64,000 nucleotides of DNA from Locusta migratoria (taxonomy: Eukaryota > Arthropoda > Insecta > Orthoptera > Acrididae): positions 474,761,150 through 474,825,149 of the forward strand of contig CM048748.1 in NCBI GenBank assembly GCA_026315105.1. The letters run 5' to 3'. Shown here piece by piece: positions 31,370-42,639 of this stretch (position 1 is the first letter of the stretch; the number at the start of each line of letters is the position of its first letter). The position numbers were made by a program, and so were the translations under genes. The notes below the pieces were generated by a model. That model did no database searches. It was not told where the DNA came from and saw only the letters and a program-made list of their open reading frames with translations.

Positions 31370-32450
31370 GGGCTATATATTTCCTTATACAGTTCATTAA
31401 ACATTTATGATTGCTGCTTTAGACAGTCAATATATTATTTCAAAAAGTTTGTGTTTATAGTTGTGGATATTATACTTAACTTTTTGATGCATTTATCTCC
31501 TCTACGTTGCAGGACTATGACAGATTTATACATTCTTTTATAAACGCTATTACCTATCGTGTAAGCCTGCTGCGTAGGTATTGTACATAGCTTGGTCAGT
31601 TGTGCCTAGGGCCCCACAGTCTAGCGGGATCCAGGAAAATTTTAGGAACTGCGGGATTCCGCAACAGCCTCTGGTTTCGCTAGCAGATTCGCCAAGCATA
31701 AAATCGAGCAACTTCTTTCAAATTTGCCGCCTTAAATTCACTTCGCAGTGCATTATCTTAAATTCGCAACGCGCTCCGCGATGTCATTTGACGTGACCTT
31801 GTCGTTCAGTCGTTTGTCTTATTTTGAATTGCACAAATGACAATGAAGATTACACTAAACAGATCAAAACTGGACCGGAGAAATACTACGAAAAATTATT
31901 TAAAAAGAAATGTCAGTATTTGAAACTAAGGGAGTAACAGGGAAGTATTTGACTTCTTTGCATGACTACTTACTAACCATCAAACCAAGAAGAGTGGAGG
32001 CATAAAGAGCCCTTTCCACCGCTGGCTGGATACGTAGTTCCATGAGATGTAGATTGGGAGATAAAACTATTGAAGTAATTTGTTTTTTAAGGTCATATTT
32101 ACTAAACGAGAAGTGACGTCTTATTTTAGGTTTATACAATTGTAACCTTTTTTACTGTTTATTTTAGTGAGAAAATAAGACACTTAGTTAAACTAAATTC
32201 ATATGATACTGTAAATCCCTCAATAAAAAAGATTGATTATAATTACCAATATTTTTAGTTAACTAGAACATAAAGACCACAAAATTACCAAATATTGACT
32301 TTGCTATTGTCCTTGAACTTCTTGTTAAGAAATAAGTAGTCGAATAGCAAATTAATTAGTCAAATAATAAGATATTATTGACTTTTGTTATTTTAATAAA
32401 TATTTTATTATATTATGACAAAGAATGTTTATTAACTTCCAAAAAATTAT
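31370..32450. other. No gene seen
   Basis: AT-rich DNA. A GC-richer patch near 31,600-31,800 starts TGTGCCTAGGGCC and may be the left end of a DNA element whose right end is near 32,560, but the ends match poorly. Confidence 0.3.
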
Positions 32451-32457
32451 AACCTTT

Positions 32458-32560
32458 CCGGGATCCCTCGGGATCCCGCTGGATTGAAGGCAATCCAGCA
32501 ACAATCCCTCTGGATTGAAAACAGTGCTGGATTGCAATCCCTAGTCGTGCCTTACAATCA
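32458..32560. repeat. Cluster of GGATTG/CAATCC palindromes
   Basis: GGGATCCCTCGGGATCCCG is followed by three CTGGATTG and several CAATCC motifs within 100 bp. This looks like the subterminal region of a DNA transposon. Confidence 0.4.
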
Positions 32561-32564
32561 GAAT

Positions 32565-33010
32565 GTTAAACATCTTTGTTTGCGAGTCTAACATCAGTTA
32601 TACTTAACGTTTTCATAAAATAGCTTTCTCAGCCACACGGGAATGTCTGAGCGCCTGTAGGCGTCATTTTATCACGATAGTGTGGTCACATAGATTTAAA
32701 AGCATTTGATCATTTCCAATTCCATTTGAGTTCCACAAAGTGTTTGACTTGGTTTCTATTTCCGATTGTGCTTAAGTGGGCCGTAACAGCTTTCACGTGG
32801 TAAGTAATGACAGATCCCTGTGTATAAATTCTTTTTTAGTCGATCACAACATTCAGTTGTTCACTTACATTGTTTTCTTGAATTACAACACTGCGGATGG
32901 CTAGAAATGTAGTCGAAATCGATTTGCAGATATAAATTAACAGTTAAAATTGCGAACAATGCGGAAGGGTAATCTGTTAAATATATTATCTCAATAAATC
33001 TTATAATTTG
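32565..33010. other. No gene seen
   Basis: AT-rich, short frames only. Confidence 0.3.
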
Positions 33011-33014
33011 ACCA

Positions 33015-33250
33015 GGAAGGAAGGCAATGAAGTTCAGTTTGTGCCACGTCAGAGATTCCAATCAGGGAACTCTACTGACAAGCAGTCCCTTCACCCACTC
33101 AGCTACCGTGGCCTTGTCGATAACGCGAAAGTACAGAATGTCCTAAAGCACGTTTCCGTCCACAACACAATTTACAATTCTGCCTCGATATTGCACTATG
33201 TAACACGTATCATTCAGAAGGTTTCCGGTTAGAATCCCGGTCAAAGCAAA
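33015..33250. repeat. tRNA-like fragments in opposite orientations
   Basis: The reverse complement near 33,110-33,050 has GTAGCTGAGTGGGTGAAGGG, a D-arm-like box A. On the plus strand 33,215-33,245 has AAGGTTTCCGGTTAGAATCC, a degenerate box B. It is probably another worn tRNA-derived foldback. Confidence 0.45.
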
Positions 33251-33399
33251 AATTTTAAGTCAATGGGTCGCCTTTTATGCAATATCCTTGATATATTAGG
33301 GCAATACATGTGTCTGGAAATGAATTATTGTTTAATATAACCTACGACTAAGGTAAAAGACAGAATTGCTCTCTATTATACTTTATCCACATATCCTAA

Positions 33400-33600
33400 C
33401 AGCTGGGAGGATCTTGTGAAGGTGTAGACTACCTTGGACGTCAGCAACGATTACAGATGAGGTCCACATGAAGTGGATCAGCGAACTTTCATCACAATGT
33501 GTGCAAACGCCTGTTCGCCAGATCTCAGTCTCCTAGACCAGTGGTAGTGGAAGGTCTATGAAACTCAAGTGATCAATATGAAAGCACGGTATATTTATAT
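33400..33600 (+). pseudogene. Mariner-like transposase fragment
   Basis: One frame gives SPDLSLLDQW, a stop, then WKVYETQVINM, which fits the SPDL-P-D region of mariner-type transposases around the third acidic residue. It is too short to place more closely. Confidence 0.45.
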
Positions 33601-33700
33601 CTTTAGTGTATGACAACAGTAGTACAATGATAGACGGTATAAACACGCACCTGTCTCAGAAAGTATGCATTTCTAGAACCATGTTCATTGGACTTTCTTG

Positions 33701-34074
33701 TGGCATAAAGTCAGCGCCACACGCCAGATGCAAGAGAACGATCGTGGAGAAGGCAGCGGACGACCGGCAGCCAATTGTACGCCTGCACCACGTCTTGTGG
33801 CGGGGGTAACCTAGAAGCGCGCCCTCTCCTCATGGCTATATCTAGGCCGACATACGTCTGAACTAGGCTCCGAACTAAGGCAGTTACTAGGTCTCGGCGC
33901 AGCTAGCATCGTACAGAAGACGACGCAGTGAGAAGAGAGAAGAACAGATAAAAGTTGAGTATTGTATTCTACAGTAAATGAAACTTGTATTAATAACCAG
34001 AATAACTGTTCTAGATGACTACGCATCCTCCACCGTACTTTTCCTGAAAGCTAGACCGGGACGAGAACGCAACA
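33701..34074 (+). mobile_element. Candidate solo LTR of an unrelated retroelement
   Basis: About 374 bp beginning TGTGGCATAAAGTCAGCGCC and ending GAGAACGCAACA, so it has TG..CA ends and LTR-like composition. I could not see a target duplication and there is no second copy in the window. Confidence 0.35.
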
Positions 34075-34289
34075 AATAGCGACTAGGATGAGTCAACAGA
34101 CTCAACTGTTGTATTTACTACCACCACTCGATAATCGACTCTTACAACAATCTGTATATGTAAATGCCATGACTGGGGCTATTATTATATCAGCCTGCCC
34201 TGGGAGGAACGATATTGGCACACTATCTGCACAAGAAGAGGAGATTTTATTGACTTAAGATGCATCGCTAGATCACAGTAGTGTACTTC

Positions 34290-35665
34290 TAATTTCAGGC
34301 CCAAGGTCAACACGGATTGAGAAAATATCTTTCATGCGAAACACAACAAGCTCTTTACTCACACGAAGTGATGAGTGCTATCGACAAGGGTTCTCAAATT
34401 GATTCTATATTTCTTGATTTCCGGAAGGCGTTTGACAGTGTACCTCAGAAACGGCGTGGTAATAGTATATCGCCCCAAATTTGCGACTGGATAGGGGATT
34501 TCCTGTCAGATACATGACAGTTTGTAGTAATCGATAGTAAGGCATCGATTAAAACAGATGTGAAATCGGGCGTTCCACAGGGTAGTGTTATTGGTCCTCT
34601 ACTGTTCTTTATTTACGGTTACGAAGAAAATTTAAGCATCTGTCTTAGGTTGTTTGCAGATGACGCCGTCATTTACCGTCTAGTAAATTCATCTGATGTT
34701 GAAGGCCAACTGCAGAACGATCTGAATAAGATATCACTATGGTGTAAAAATTGGCAATTGACTCTAAATAATGAGAAGTGTGTAGTCGTCCACATATGAG
34801 TACGAAAAAAACTGCATTAAACTATGTTTACAAGATAAATCAATCAAAGGTGCAGGCCGTAATCTCCAATAAATACGTAGAAATTACTATAACTCCAGAC
34901 TTAAAGTGGAAAGAACAGATAGATAATGTCGTGGAAAAGGCGAACCAGAGGCTGCGTTTTACTGGCGGAACCCTTAAAAGATGCAACAGAACTACTAAAT
35001 AAACTGCATACACCACGATTTTCCGTCGTTTTTTGGAGTACTGCTGCCCAGTGTGGCATCCTTATCGCCGGCCGCGGTGGCCGAGGTGACTGAGGCGCTC
35101 CAGTCACGGTCAGCACGGCCACTACGGTCGGGGGTTCGAATCCCCCCTCGGGCATGGATATTTGTGCCGTCCTAGTTCGTAAGTAGTTCATAGGTAGTTT
35201 GTAAGTGTAGGGACTGATGACCCTGTAGTTAAGTCCCATAAGCTTAACAAACATTTGAACATTTTTGCATCCTTGTCGGGTAGGTTTGACGGAGGACATC
35301 GAAAGAGTATTGTCTCGATACAGGGGAGAGAGCGTTACGGAAATGATACAGCATCTAGGATGGGAATCATTACAACAACGGCGTTCATATCTACGGCGTG
35401 GGCTACTTACGAAACTACAATCGCCAAAATTCTCCTCCGAATGCGAAAATATATTGTTCACTGCCACTCACATAGGTAGAAAAGATCATCAGCACAAAAA
35501 TACGAGAAATCAGAGCTCGAACGGAGATAACCAGGTGTTCTTTCTTCCCGCGCGGTATTCGAGAATGGGATGGGAGATAAATAGTTTAACGGTGGTTCGA
35601 TGAACCTTCTGCCAGGCACTTAAATGTGATTTGCAGAGTATCCGATGTAGATCTAATTGTATGGG
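34290..35665 (+). pseudogene. CR1/L2-like LINE family A (copy 2), split by a SINE
   Basis: Reads GLRKYLSCETQQALYSHEVM, then FLDFRKAFDSVPQ, KSGVPQGSVIGPLLFFIY and LRLFADDAVIYRL with the catalytic Asp pair. Then come WCKNWQLTLNNEKC and, after the SINE at 35067-35266, LGWESLQQRRSYLRRGLLT. The 3' end has TTTGCAGAGTATCCGATGTA. Stops (for example after FLSDT) and frameshifts are present. The endonuclease and N-terminal RT are missing. Confidence 0.8.
35067..35266 (+). mobile_element. SINE family S1 inserted in LINE A
   Basis: Full-length S1 (GCCGGCCGCGGTGGCCGAGG, B box GGGTTCGAATCCCCCC). It is flanked by GCATCCTTATC at 35056-35066 and GCATCCTTGTC at 35267-35277, a target duplication with one later mutation. 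It interrupts the LINE relic and so is younger than it. Confidence 0.9.
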
Positions 35666-35669
35666 TCAT

Positions 35670-36400
35670 TCACTGAGAAAAACTGACGGTGCTTTTATAA
35701 GACGTTCAGGGTAACTAGCTGTTTGGGGCAGTAAACCCCATTACTGCCCAGGTGCTGAAGTTTATTTATTTATTTATTTACCCTTGTTGCGGACCAGCTG
35801 CCTTTGGGTATATAGCTGGTCGTGATTACAAAATCTAAGTGATACATTTATGCGACTATGATACATTATTTTCTTTATACATTTACAGTAATTAGATAAA
35901 AAATACAAAGAAATCGTAAAAACTTATCATAAGTAAAATGGAAAGGCAACTTAAAAACATCAACTATTTTAAGAAGAGAATAATAGAAGATAGGAAAGAT
36001 TGGTTTGAGTGACAGTCTGAAGAATAAGAGAGGAGGGAGGTGGGAGGCCTCGGAATTTACTTCGAGCCCTACCATCCTGGAGTTTTCTCAATTTGAGACT
36101 CTTATGATTGGCTATATTTGTTGGTTACATTTCGCATGTGTTTATATCGTCCTCTCTGTCGGGGCTATCATCTGTGGTGTAATTTGTACTGTTTGTGCTT
36201 TCAGTGTCACATTCATCATAAGTGTTTTGTCTTCAGTAGTGGGCGTTTCGTGTGGCATTACGTCTTACGTTCTGCGTGTACTCGTCTTTTTTTCGTAGTG
36301 AGACTTCGTCCGTCAGCCTATTCATTATGTCCCATTCGTTCTTATCTCGTATTAGTTTGTGTGTTCGTGTCAAACATAGTGTGAGTGTGTGCGGTGCGAC
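35670..36400. other. No gene seen; TTTA microsatellite
   Basis: (TTTA)n at 35,760-35,781, followed by AT-rich DNA. A 97-codon frame at 36,005-36,298 encodes a hydrophobic Val/Ser/Cys-rich peptide from T/G-rich sequence. It lacks a convincing start context or neighbours and I do not call it. Confidence 0.3.
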
Positions 36401-36408
36401 AGACGTAC

Positions 36409-36826
36409 CACGGCGGGCAGCGACGCGGCGGCCGCGGGCGCCACGATGGCGGCCATCTGCAGCACGAAGACGTCGGCGTCGGGCACGGCCAGGTACTCCA
36501 GCTCCTTGCCCGCGATGTCCTCGGCGGTCAGCAGCCGCGCGGCCCTCACCGGCGCCTCGTCCTCCGGTGTGACGTCAGCGGGGCTCACAGACGCCGCCTC
36601 TGGAGCCTTGGCGGCGCTCACCTCGTGAGGCGCCCCTCGCCCGCCCATTGGTCGGAGCCCGGGTCCATTGGTAGCCCCGGCAGGTGGCGGGGCTTGGCTG
36701 GCGGCGGGCACTGCCGTGGCGTCAGGCTGCGTCTCACTGACAGCGCCGCCGCTGCAGATGGCGGCCAGCAGTAGGACTACACTGTAGAGGACAGCCCACT
36801 GGAACGAGGAGGGCACCGTCAACCGT
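36409..36826 (-). CDS. Host-gene exon with signal-peptide-like segment
   Basis: It begins after a convincing acceptor (CTTTTTCTTAAACTAAT, then TTGCAG; AG at 36828-36827, with ACTAAT a likely branch point). It ends at a donor GTG|GTACGT (exon end 36409). 418 bp: one base completing an upstream codon, then 139 codons, phase 0 at the end. No ATG is present at the 5' side, so the initiator lies in an upstream exon I could not locate. A hydrophobic segment WAVLYSVVLLLAAICSGG near residue 10, then AVSETQ, looks like a secretion signal with a cleavage region. The rest is Ala/Pro-rich and acidic. Strong GC and CpG content contrasts with the flanks. Function unknown; probably secreted. Confidence 0.6.
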
Positions 36827-36904
36827 CTGCAATCTCATTAGTTTAAGAAAAAGGACGAAACTTTGCAGTAAGAATTTTTTGAAATGTATTTTCACTCTAG
36901 TATT

Positions 36905-37712
36905 CCGGGTGATCAAGAAGTCAGTATAAATTTGAAAACTCAATAAATAACGGAGTAATGCAGATAGAGAGGTAACGATTGGCACACATGCTTGGAATGA
37001 CATGGGGTTATATTAGGGCACACATGCTTGGAATGACATGGGGTTATATTAGGAAAAAAAGAAAAAAACATCTCTTCCACGCGGCGTCTGGTGATGATCG
37101 TGTGCTCAGCCGCCACTTTCGTCATGTTTGGTCCCCCATGACCCCAGACCTCAGTCCGTACTTGACTTTGGGGTTATCTGAAGTCGCAAGTGTATCGTGA
37201 TCGACCGGCATCTCTAGGGAAGCTGAAAGACAACATCCGACGGCAATGTCTCACCATAACTCCAGACATGGTTTACAGCATCATTCCTCGACTACAGTTA
37301 TTGTTGAGGAATGATGGTGAACATATTGAGCATTTCCTGTGAAGAACGTTATATTTATCAGTAAAATTCTTCGGGGTATGACACCGCGTCGTCATTTTTA
37401 TAAACTGTACCGACGTTTCGGCCTGTGTTGCAGGTTGCCTTCATCAGGGTCTGTGTCTGTACAGTTTATAAAAATGACGACGCGGTGTCATACCCCGAAG
37501 AATTTTATTGATAGTGACAACTGCCGCCCAAGCCTACGTTTGTATTTAACGTCATATTTGTTTTGTCTTATTTTCTTATGCTAGTTATTGCTTTTCTGAT
37601 CAGATGAAGGGCCATCTGTCGGACATTTTTGAACCTTTTTTTGGTTCTAATAAAACCCCACATCATTCGAAACATGTGTGTCAATTTTTATCTCTCTATC
37701 TACAACTGTCTG
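36905..37712. mobile_element. Mariner-like element, right end missing, split by a hairpin
   Basis: The left TIR CCGGGTGATCAAGAAGTCAG and following 70 bp match the ends of the element at 38,109-38,806. Transposase remnants include HLFHAASGDDRVLSRHFRHV, then near the 3' side GCCATCTGTCGGACATTTTT. A 36-bp unit (GCACACATGCTTGGAATGAC and on) is tandemly duplicated at about 36,980-37,052. The outer part of the right TIR is missing. The hairpin at 37363-37506 lies inside. Confidence 0.75.
37363..37506. repeat. Perfect 48-bp-arm hairpin inside mariner
   Basis: Arms 37363-37410 and 37459-37506 are exact reverse complements around a 48-nt loop. On the minus strand the loop holds CTGATGA..GGC..GCC-GAAAC, a hammerhead-like core of the Penelope type. 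Exact identity over 48 bp suggests a young insertion or conversion between arms. Confidence 0.85.
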
Positions 37713-37714
37713 TA

Positions 37715-38105
37715 TCTCTGCCAATTGCTGCCAGTGACCAATTCTACGCGATGAATAGGTCCAAGTAACCAGATTATGTACAGCTGTCAATCATTGAAAT
37801 GCACTCTTTTCATACGTCCACCGCACGTAAAAGCCGAATCAGGCCGCAGCAGCCCTCCTGTGATTGAAATGCGGCGACCGTGGCCTGGTGTAAAAGAGGG
37901 GGCGGGGGGCGGGGGGGGGGGGGGCAATGCTGCGAACCACGTAGGATTGCTCACTGGGAGCAGACTGGCAGAGCTACAGACAGGTCCATTAGACGAATCG
38001 AGATTGTAGGCAGGATAATTAATCCGATTTTAGACATTCATCACCGTAGGTGTGTCTGGGACTAATTCCACAAGAGTAATCAAGCCATTCATGGCTCTAC
38101 ATAAT
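37715..38105. other. No gene; G-rich tract
   Basis: A run of G with few interruptions at about 37,900-37,925 could form a G-quadruplex. Otherwise only short frames. Confidence 0.5.
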
Positions 38106-38108
38106 ACA

Positions 38109-38806
38109 ACGGGTGATCAAAACGTCAGTATAAATTTGAAAACTTAATAAATCACGGAATAATGTAGATAGAGAGGTAAAAATTGACACACATGATTGGA
38201 ATGACATGGGGTTTTATTAGAACAACACCTCACGTTATCGGGCTTTGTTTCTTCACGGAAGTACGTGATTGTGCTTTTGTAACTGCTACCGTGACGGGTG
38301 AGAGGCACACCGATATCTTAGAGAATCGCATCACCCCCAGCCTGGCTGATAAACACCTGCTGGAACGTACGATTTCTATGCAGGATGGCGCTCCACCCCA
38401 TATTGCTAGACGCCTGAAAGGACTCTTGCGCGCGTCGTTTGGTAATGATCGTGTACTGAGCCGCCACTTTCGTCACGCTTGGCCTCCCAGGTTCCCAGAC
38501 GTCAGTCCGTGCCATTATTGGCTTTCGGGTTACCTGAAGTCGCAAGTGTATCGTGGTCGACCGACATCTCTAGGAATGCTGAAAGCCAACATCCGACGCC
38601 AATGCCATAACTTCGGACATGCCTTACAGTGCTCTTCACAGTGCTTTGCTGATCAGTTTAGGCGCCATCTGTTGGACTTTTTTTGAATTTTTTTCTAATA
38701 AAACCCCATATCATTCCAAGCAGGTGTGCCAATTTTTACCTCTCTATCTTCGTTATTCTGTGATTTATTAAGTTTTCAAATTTATACTGACTTCTTGATA
38801 ACCCGG
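38109..38806 (+). mobile_element. Mariner-like element with both TIRs
   Basis: Inverted repeats of about 80 bp: CGGGTGATCAAAACGTCAGT at the left and its counterpart ending ACCCGG at 38,806. The internal plus-strand frame 38183-38686 holds the C-terminal half of the transposase: MQDGAPPHIARRLKGLLRAS, then WPPRFPDVSPCHYWLSGYLK and MLKANIRRQ. The second aspartate (QDGAPP) is present, but the third motif is altered (FPDVSPCHYW for the usual SPDL-P-DFW) and the N-terminal DNA-binding half is gone. Deletion derivative, not autonomous. Confidence 0.85.
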
Positions 38807-38809
38807 TAT

Positions 38810-39120
38810 TTTAACAGTTATGGCAGTAGATGGCAGTGGAACTATGAAAATCGGCACTTCTATGGCCTGGCAGGCTTTCTATCAAAAGCCTGCCGATCAT
38901 AGGAAGGACAATTTTGCAAAATCTTTTATATGAACGTATAATTGTAAATAGTGTAAATATAAACAGTGACAGCAAGTCGTAATGTGCCACAAAACACACA
39001 TGAAGAGAACAACATACGAATACTTGACCTCTGAAGATTCTTTAGCATAAAGCGAAACGCGTCTGATCTAAATTAGACAAATTTACAGTTGCATAATACG
39101 TTACCTAAATTATACAAATT
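38810..39120. other. No gene; hammerhead-like motif
   Basis: CTGAAGA at 39,031, a CTTTA/TAAAG stem and GAAACGCG at about 39,053 form another hammerhead-like core. The rest is AT-rich. Confidence 0.35.
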
Positions 39121-39124
39121 TTTA

Positions 39125-40775
39125 GAAAATATAAAAATGCATCAAGTAAATCTGGCAGAAGGGAGTCAGACGCCTAAAAAATGAGTGTGACAGGAAGTAC
39201 AGATTCGCTTTGCAAAAGTGGCTACAGGAGAAATGCAATATCGTAGAAAAATGTATAGTTTCGGGAAAGATAGATACCGCCTACAGGAAAATAAGAGACA
39301 TTTGGAGATAAGAAAACCAAAATATCAAGCAGTGAGATAGGAAAGCAATACTAAGCAATGAAGGGAAAGCTGTAGGTTGTAGGAATGTATAAACGGCCTA
39401 AAAAAGGGAAATGAAGGTAGAATTCTAGAAAGGTGAGATAGGAGATACGATATTGCAAGAAGAATTTGACAGAACACTGAAGGATTTGAGTCGAAATATG
39501 GCCCCTGAAGCAGATAAAAATTCAGTGTGAACTCTGATACCGTAAGGAGAGCAAGTCTTGAAGTAATTGTTCCATCTGCTATGTAAGATGTATGAGAAAG
39601 GAGAAACACCCTCCGACTTCAAGAAGAATATAATAGTTCCAATTCCAAACAAGCACGCGCAGACTGTTAGTATAATAAGTCATAGATGAAAAATACTAAA
39701 ACGAAAAACTGGCGGAATTCGATCTTGGTGAAGATTAGTGAGGATTTAGGAGAAATGTAGGAACAGGGGTGCCAATATGACTGTCTAAGAAGATAGGTTA
39801 AGGACAGCAGACCTACGTTTTTTGCATTTGTAGATATGGAGAAAGCTTTAGATACTGTTGATTGGAATACACTCTCCCAAATTCTGAAGGTATCAGGGAT
39901 AAAATATCGGTGGCTAAGAGTTATATTCAATTTGTACAAAAACCAGGCGTCAGCTATTAGAGTCGAAGGGCATGATGGGGTCGCAGTGGTTGGTAGGGAG
40001 TAACACAGGGCCGTAGCCTCTCCCCAATGTTGTTCGATTTGTACAATGAGCAAGCTGTGAAGGAATGCAACGATAGATTCGGAGAGGGAATTAAAGTTCT
40101 GGTAGAAGTAATAACAACTTTGCGGTTCGCTGATGACATAGCAATTCTGCGAGAGATAGCAAATGAGTTGGAAGAAAAGTTGAATGGAACGGACAGTGTG
40201 TTGAATGGAAAGTATACGATGAACATTAACAAGAGTAAAAGAAGGATAATGGAATGTAGTGTCAGAAAATCAGGCGACGCTGAAGATTAGGTAACGAAGC
40301 AATAAAAGTAGTAGATGAATTTATTATTTGTGACGTCCAAAGTAAAGAAGATATAAAATGCAGAATGGATATAGGAAGAAAAGCGTTTCTGAAGAAGCTA
40401 AATTTGTTGACATCCAATGTTAGTTTCAATGTGAACGCATTCGTCTGGAGTATTGCACTGTATGGGAGTGAAACGTGGACGATAAGGAGTTCACACAGAA
40501 AGATGATGTAAGCTTTTGAGAAGTGGTGATACAGAGAAATGATGAAGGTAAGATAGGTAGATCATGTAACTAATGATGAGGTGCTTAACAGAAAAGGAGT
40601 TTCTGACATGGGGTAAAAATAGTAGGTGAAGACCGAGGGACGAATACAGTAAGCAGATAAGACAGAATGTAAGTTGTCGTTCTTACTCTGTGAGGTTGGG
40701 ATAGGACACGGTAGCGTGGAGAGCTGCATCAAAACAGTCTGCGGCCTCAAGACTACAACAAGAACAAGAAATTTT
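39125..40775 (+). pseudogene. LINE family B (copy 3)
   Basis: Plus-strand relic. It reads KNECDRKYRFALQKWLQEKC, then EEFDRTLKDLSRNMAPEADK, the RT with MLFDLYNEQAVKECNDRFGE and LRFADDIAILREI (about 40,027-40,160), and a 3' end with CATCAAAACAGTCTGCGGCC. Many stops and frameshifts. It lacks the endonuclease. Inverted relative to copies 1, 2 and 4. Confidence 0.8.
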
Positions 40776-41094
40776 CCTTTTCAATTCATTATTTACTATT
40801 TGTAAGTGTATCACAACGCACATAATTCTCTGCACATGTACGGATTCTAAAATAAAAATTAATCTTCCGGAATATTACTAATTGATACAATATAATTTGC
40901 CCGCGAAGAACTGGCAAATGGGCCACGAACTTGATCAACGGACACTATTACTTGATCATAATTTCAATGTTAGAGATCTAACACGGGTATTATTGATATC
41001 TGATGGTAATTTGATTAAGCTTGTTTGGAAACCTACGGCCAGCTTGTCATCTGTTCAACCGCACACGCACTGACCATACCAATGGAGACAAGAA

Positions 41095-41310
41095 GGAATA
41101 CGTTATGCTCTCATACTCGCATTTTGGAAGACAGCAGCTCAAACCTGCCTCCAGCCGTCCTAATTTTGGTTTAAGGTGATTGTCCGAAATTACTCCAGGC
41201 AAATGCCGGTCTGGTCCCCATCTCTGACCAAAACTGGCCGATCTTGTGTTCCGTATCTAATGACCGTGCTGTCGACGATACGTTAAATCTTAACCTTCCT
41301 TCCTTTTAAA
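41095..41310 (+). mobile_element. SINE family S2 (copy 2)
   Basis: TACTCCAGGCAAATGCCGGT, ATCTAATGACCGTGCTGTCG and ACGTTAAATCTTAACCTTCC match the copies at 16,718 and 49,985. The middle is shortened. Confidence 0.7.
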
Positions 41311-41319
41311 CACTCAAAG

Positions 41320-42430
41320 GAAACTCTCGTCCTGTCGCATTTCGTTAGGAATGGGAGCAGTGGTAGGTAGCTGGCTGTCTATCTGTAGAGGATAGACTCG
41401 GAGAAGGCTAAAAAATGATAAGAGTATAAGGCCACCGTCCCTTTCAGTACGATCGAATGGAATGCCAATGGTACTTTAATATCATTTTGCTAATGCTATT
41501 CCTCTGATTTCTGTTTATTTGCCTCAACATTTGCTTTCATTACCTTTTCTTATTAGTTTCTGAAAACTCTGGCTTGCGATATGAAATTGTGTGAGGGAAG
41601 AGAAAAAAAAAATTCCCTAAATAATTCAGCCCTGCAACTCTCCCGCGGGGCATTACCATTTATAGAGGGCGGTCGCGTCTCGCGGCGCACCGACGCCGCC
41701 TTTGAGGGAGAAAAGCGTCTGCATTCGATCAAAAAGAAATCTCGTACGTTTAACACAGATGTAATAACGGCGCCAGCGAGATGAAAAAGTCCGCGGGCGA
41801 AGACGCCTGGCCGAGGGACGGGCCGAAATTAGATGCTGCAACGAAGCGAGTGAAGAGACAGGCCGAAGAGGAAGACGGGGAACTCGATGGAGAGAGAGAG
41901 AGTTAGATAAGCGAGAGTTAGTGAGATGGAGGGGGAGTAGATGAGGTAGGCGAGAGCGAGGAAAGAAGGGTTGGTGAGAAAATCTGCAAAGTAGGAGAGG
42001 AGCGAAGGTTCTGGCTGCAAAGTAGGAGAGGAGCGAAGGTTCTGGCTGATATCCCAGTTATACAGGGATAATCGACTGGGTATGGCGTCGTTTTGAGAAC
42101 TGCGAAACGCAGGTGTTCCATAATTTGGTAGATTGTCTCAGCTATTGTTGCAAATCTGTGTCCCCAGCACTACCTGCTCTGTGAAACTCGTCTCAGGTGA
42201 TTAGAGGTTCAGGCGGAGATTTTTAACTTACCAGTTATACAGTGGGAGTCTAAAATATTTACGATTGGTGCTGGTGACAGAGAACCGAGAGAACCGGTTT
42301 AAACTGCTTTATCCTAAAACTAGCTGAAAACCTGGCATTCACCGGGCATTTATTCATTTATTCAAGCCTTGAGTTGGAACTTGTCCTATCCCATCTCTCT
42401 CTTTCCATCTCCTATATATATATATATATA
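41320..42430. other. No gene; short tandem repeats
   Basis: A GC-richer patch lies at 41,640-41,900, then purine-rich GAGAGA stretches. A 31-bp unit (CTGCAAAGTAGGAGAGGAGC and on) is duplicated in tandem at about 41,984-42,045. (TA)n lies at 42,413-42,430 next to the mariner end. Confidence 0.5.
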
Positions 42431-42639
42431 TTATACAGGGTGTTACAAAAAGGTATGGCCAAACTTTCAGGAAACATTCCTCACACACAAAGAAAGAAAA
42501 TATGTTATGTGGACATGTGTCCGGAAACGCTTAATTTCCATGTTAGAGCTCATTATAGTATATCTCTTTAAACGTAAATTGATATAATTTGGGCAGACAA
42601 TTGTCAAAATACCGAATTGTTTCGTTAGTATGTGCAATC

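Noticed and set aside
36252..36774. Plus-strand frames of 79 to 129 codons over the signal-peptide exon
   Set aside because: Shadows of the CpG-rich minus exon; Arg/Gly/His-rich with no domain.
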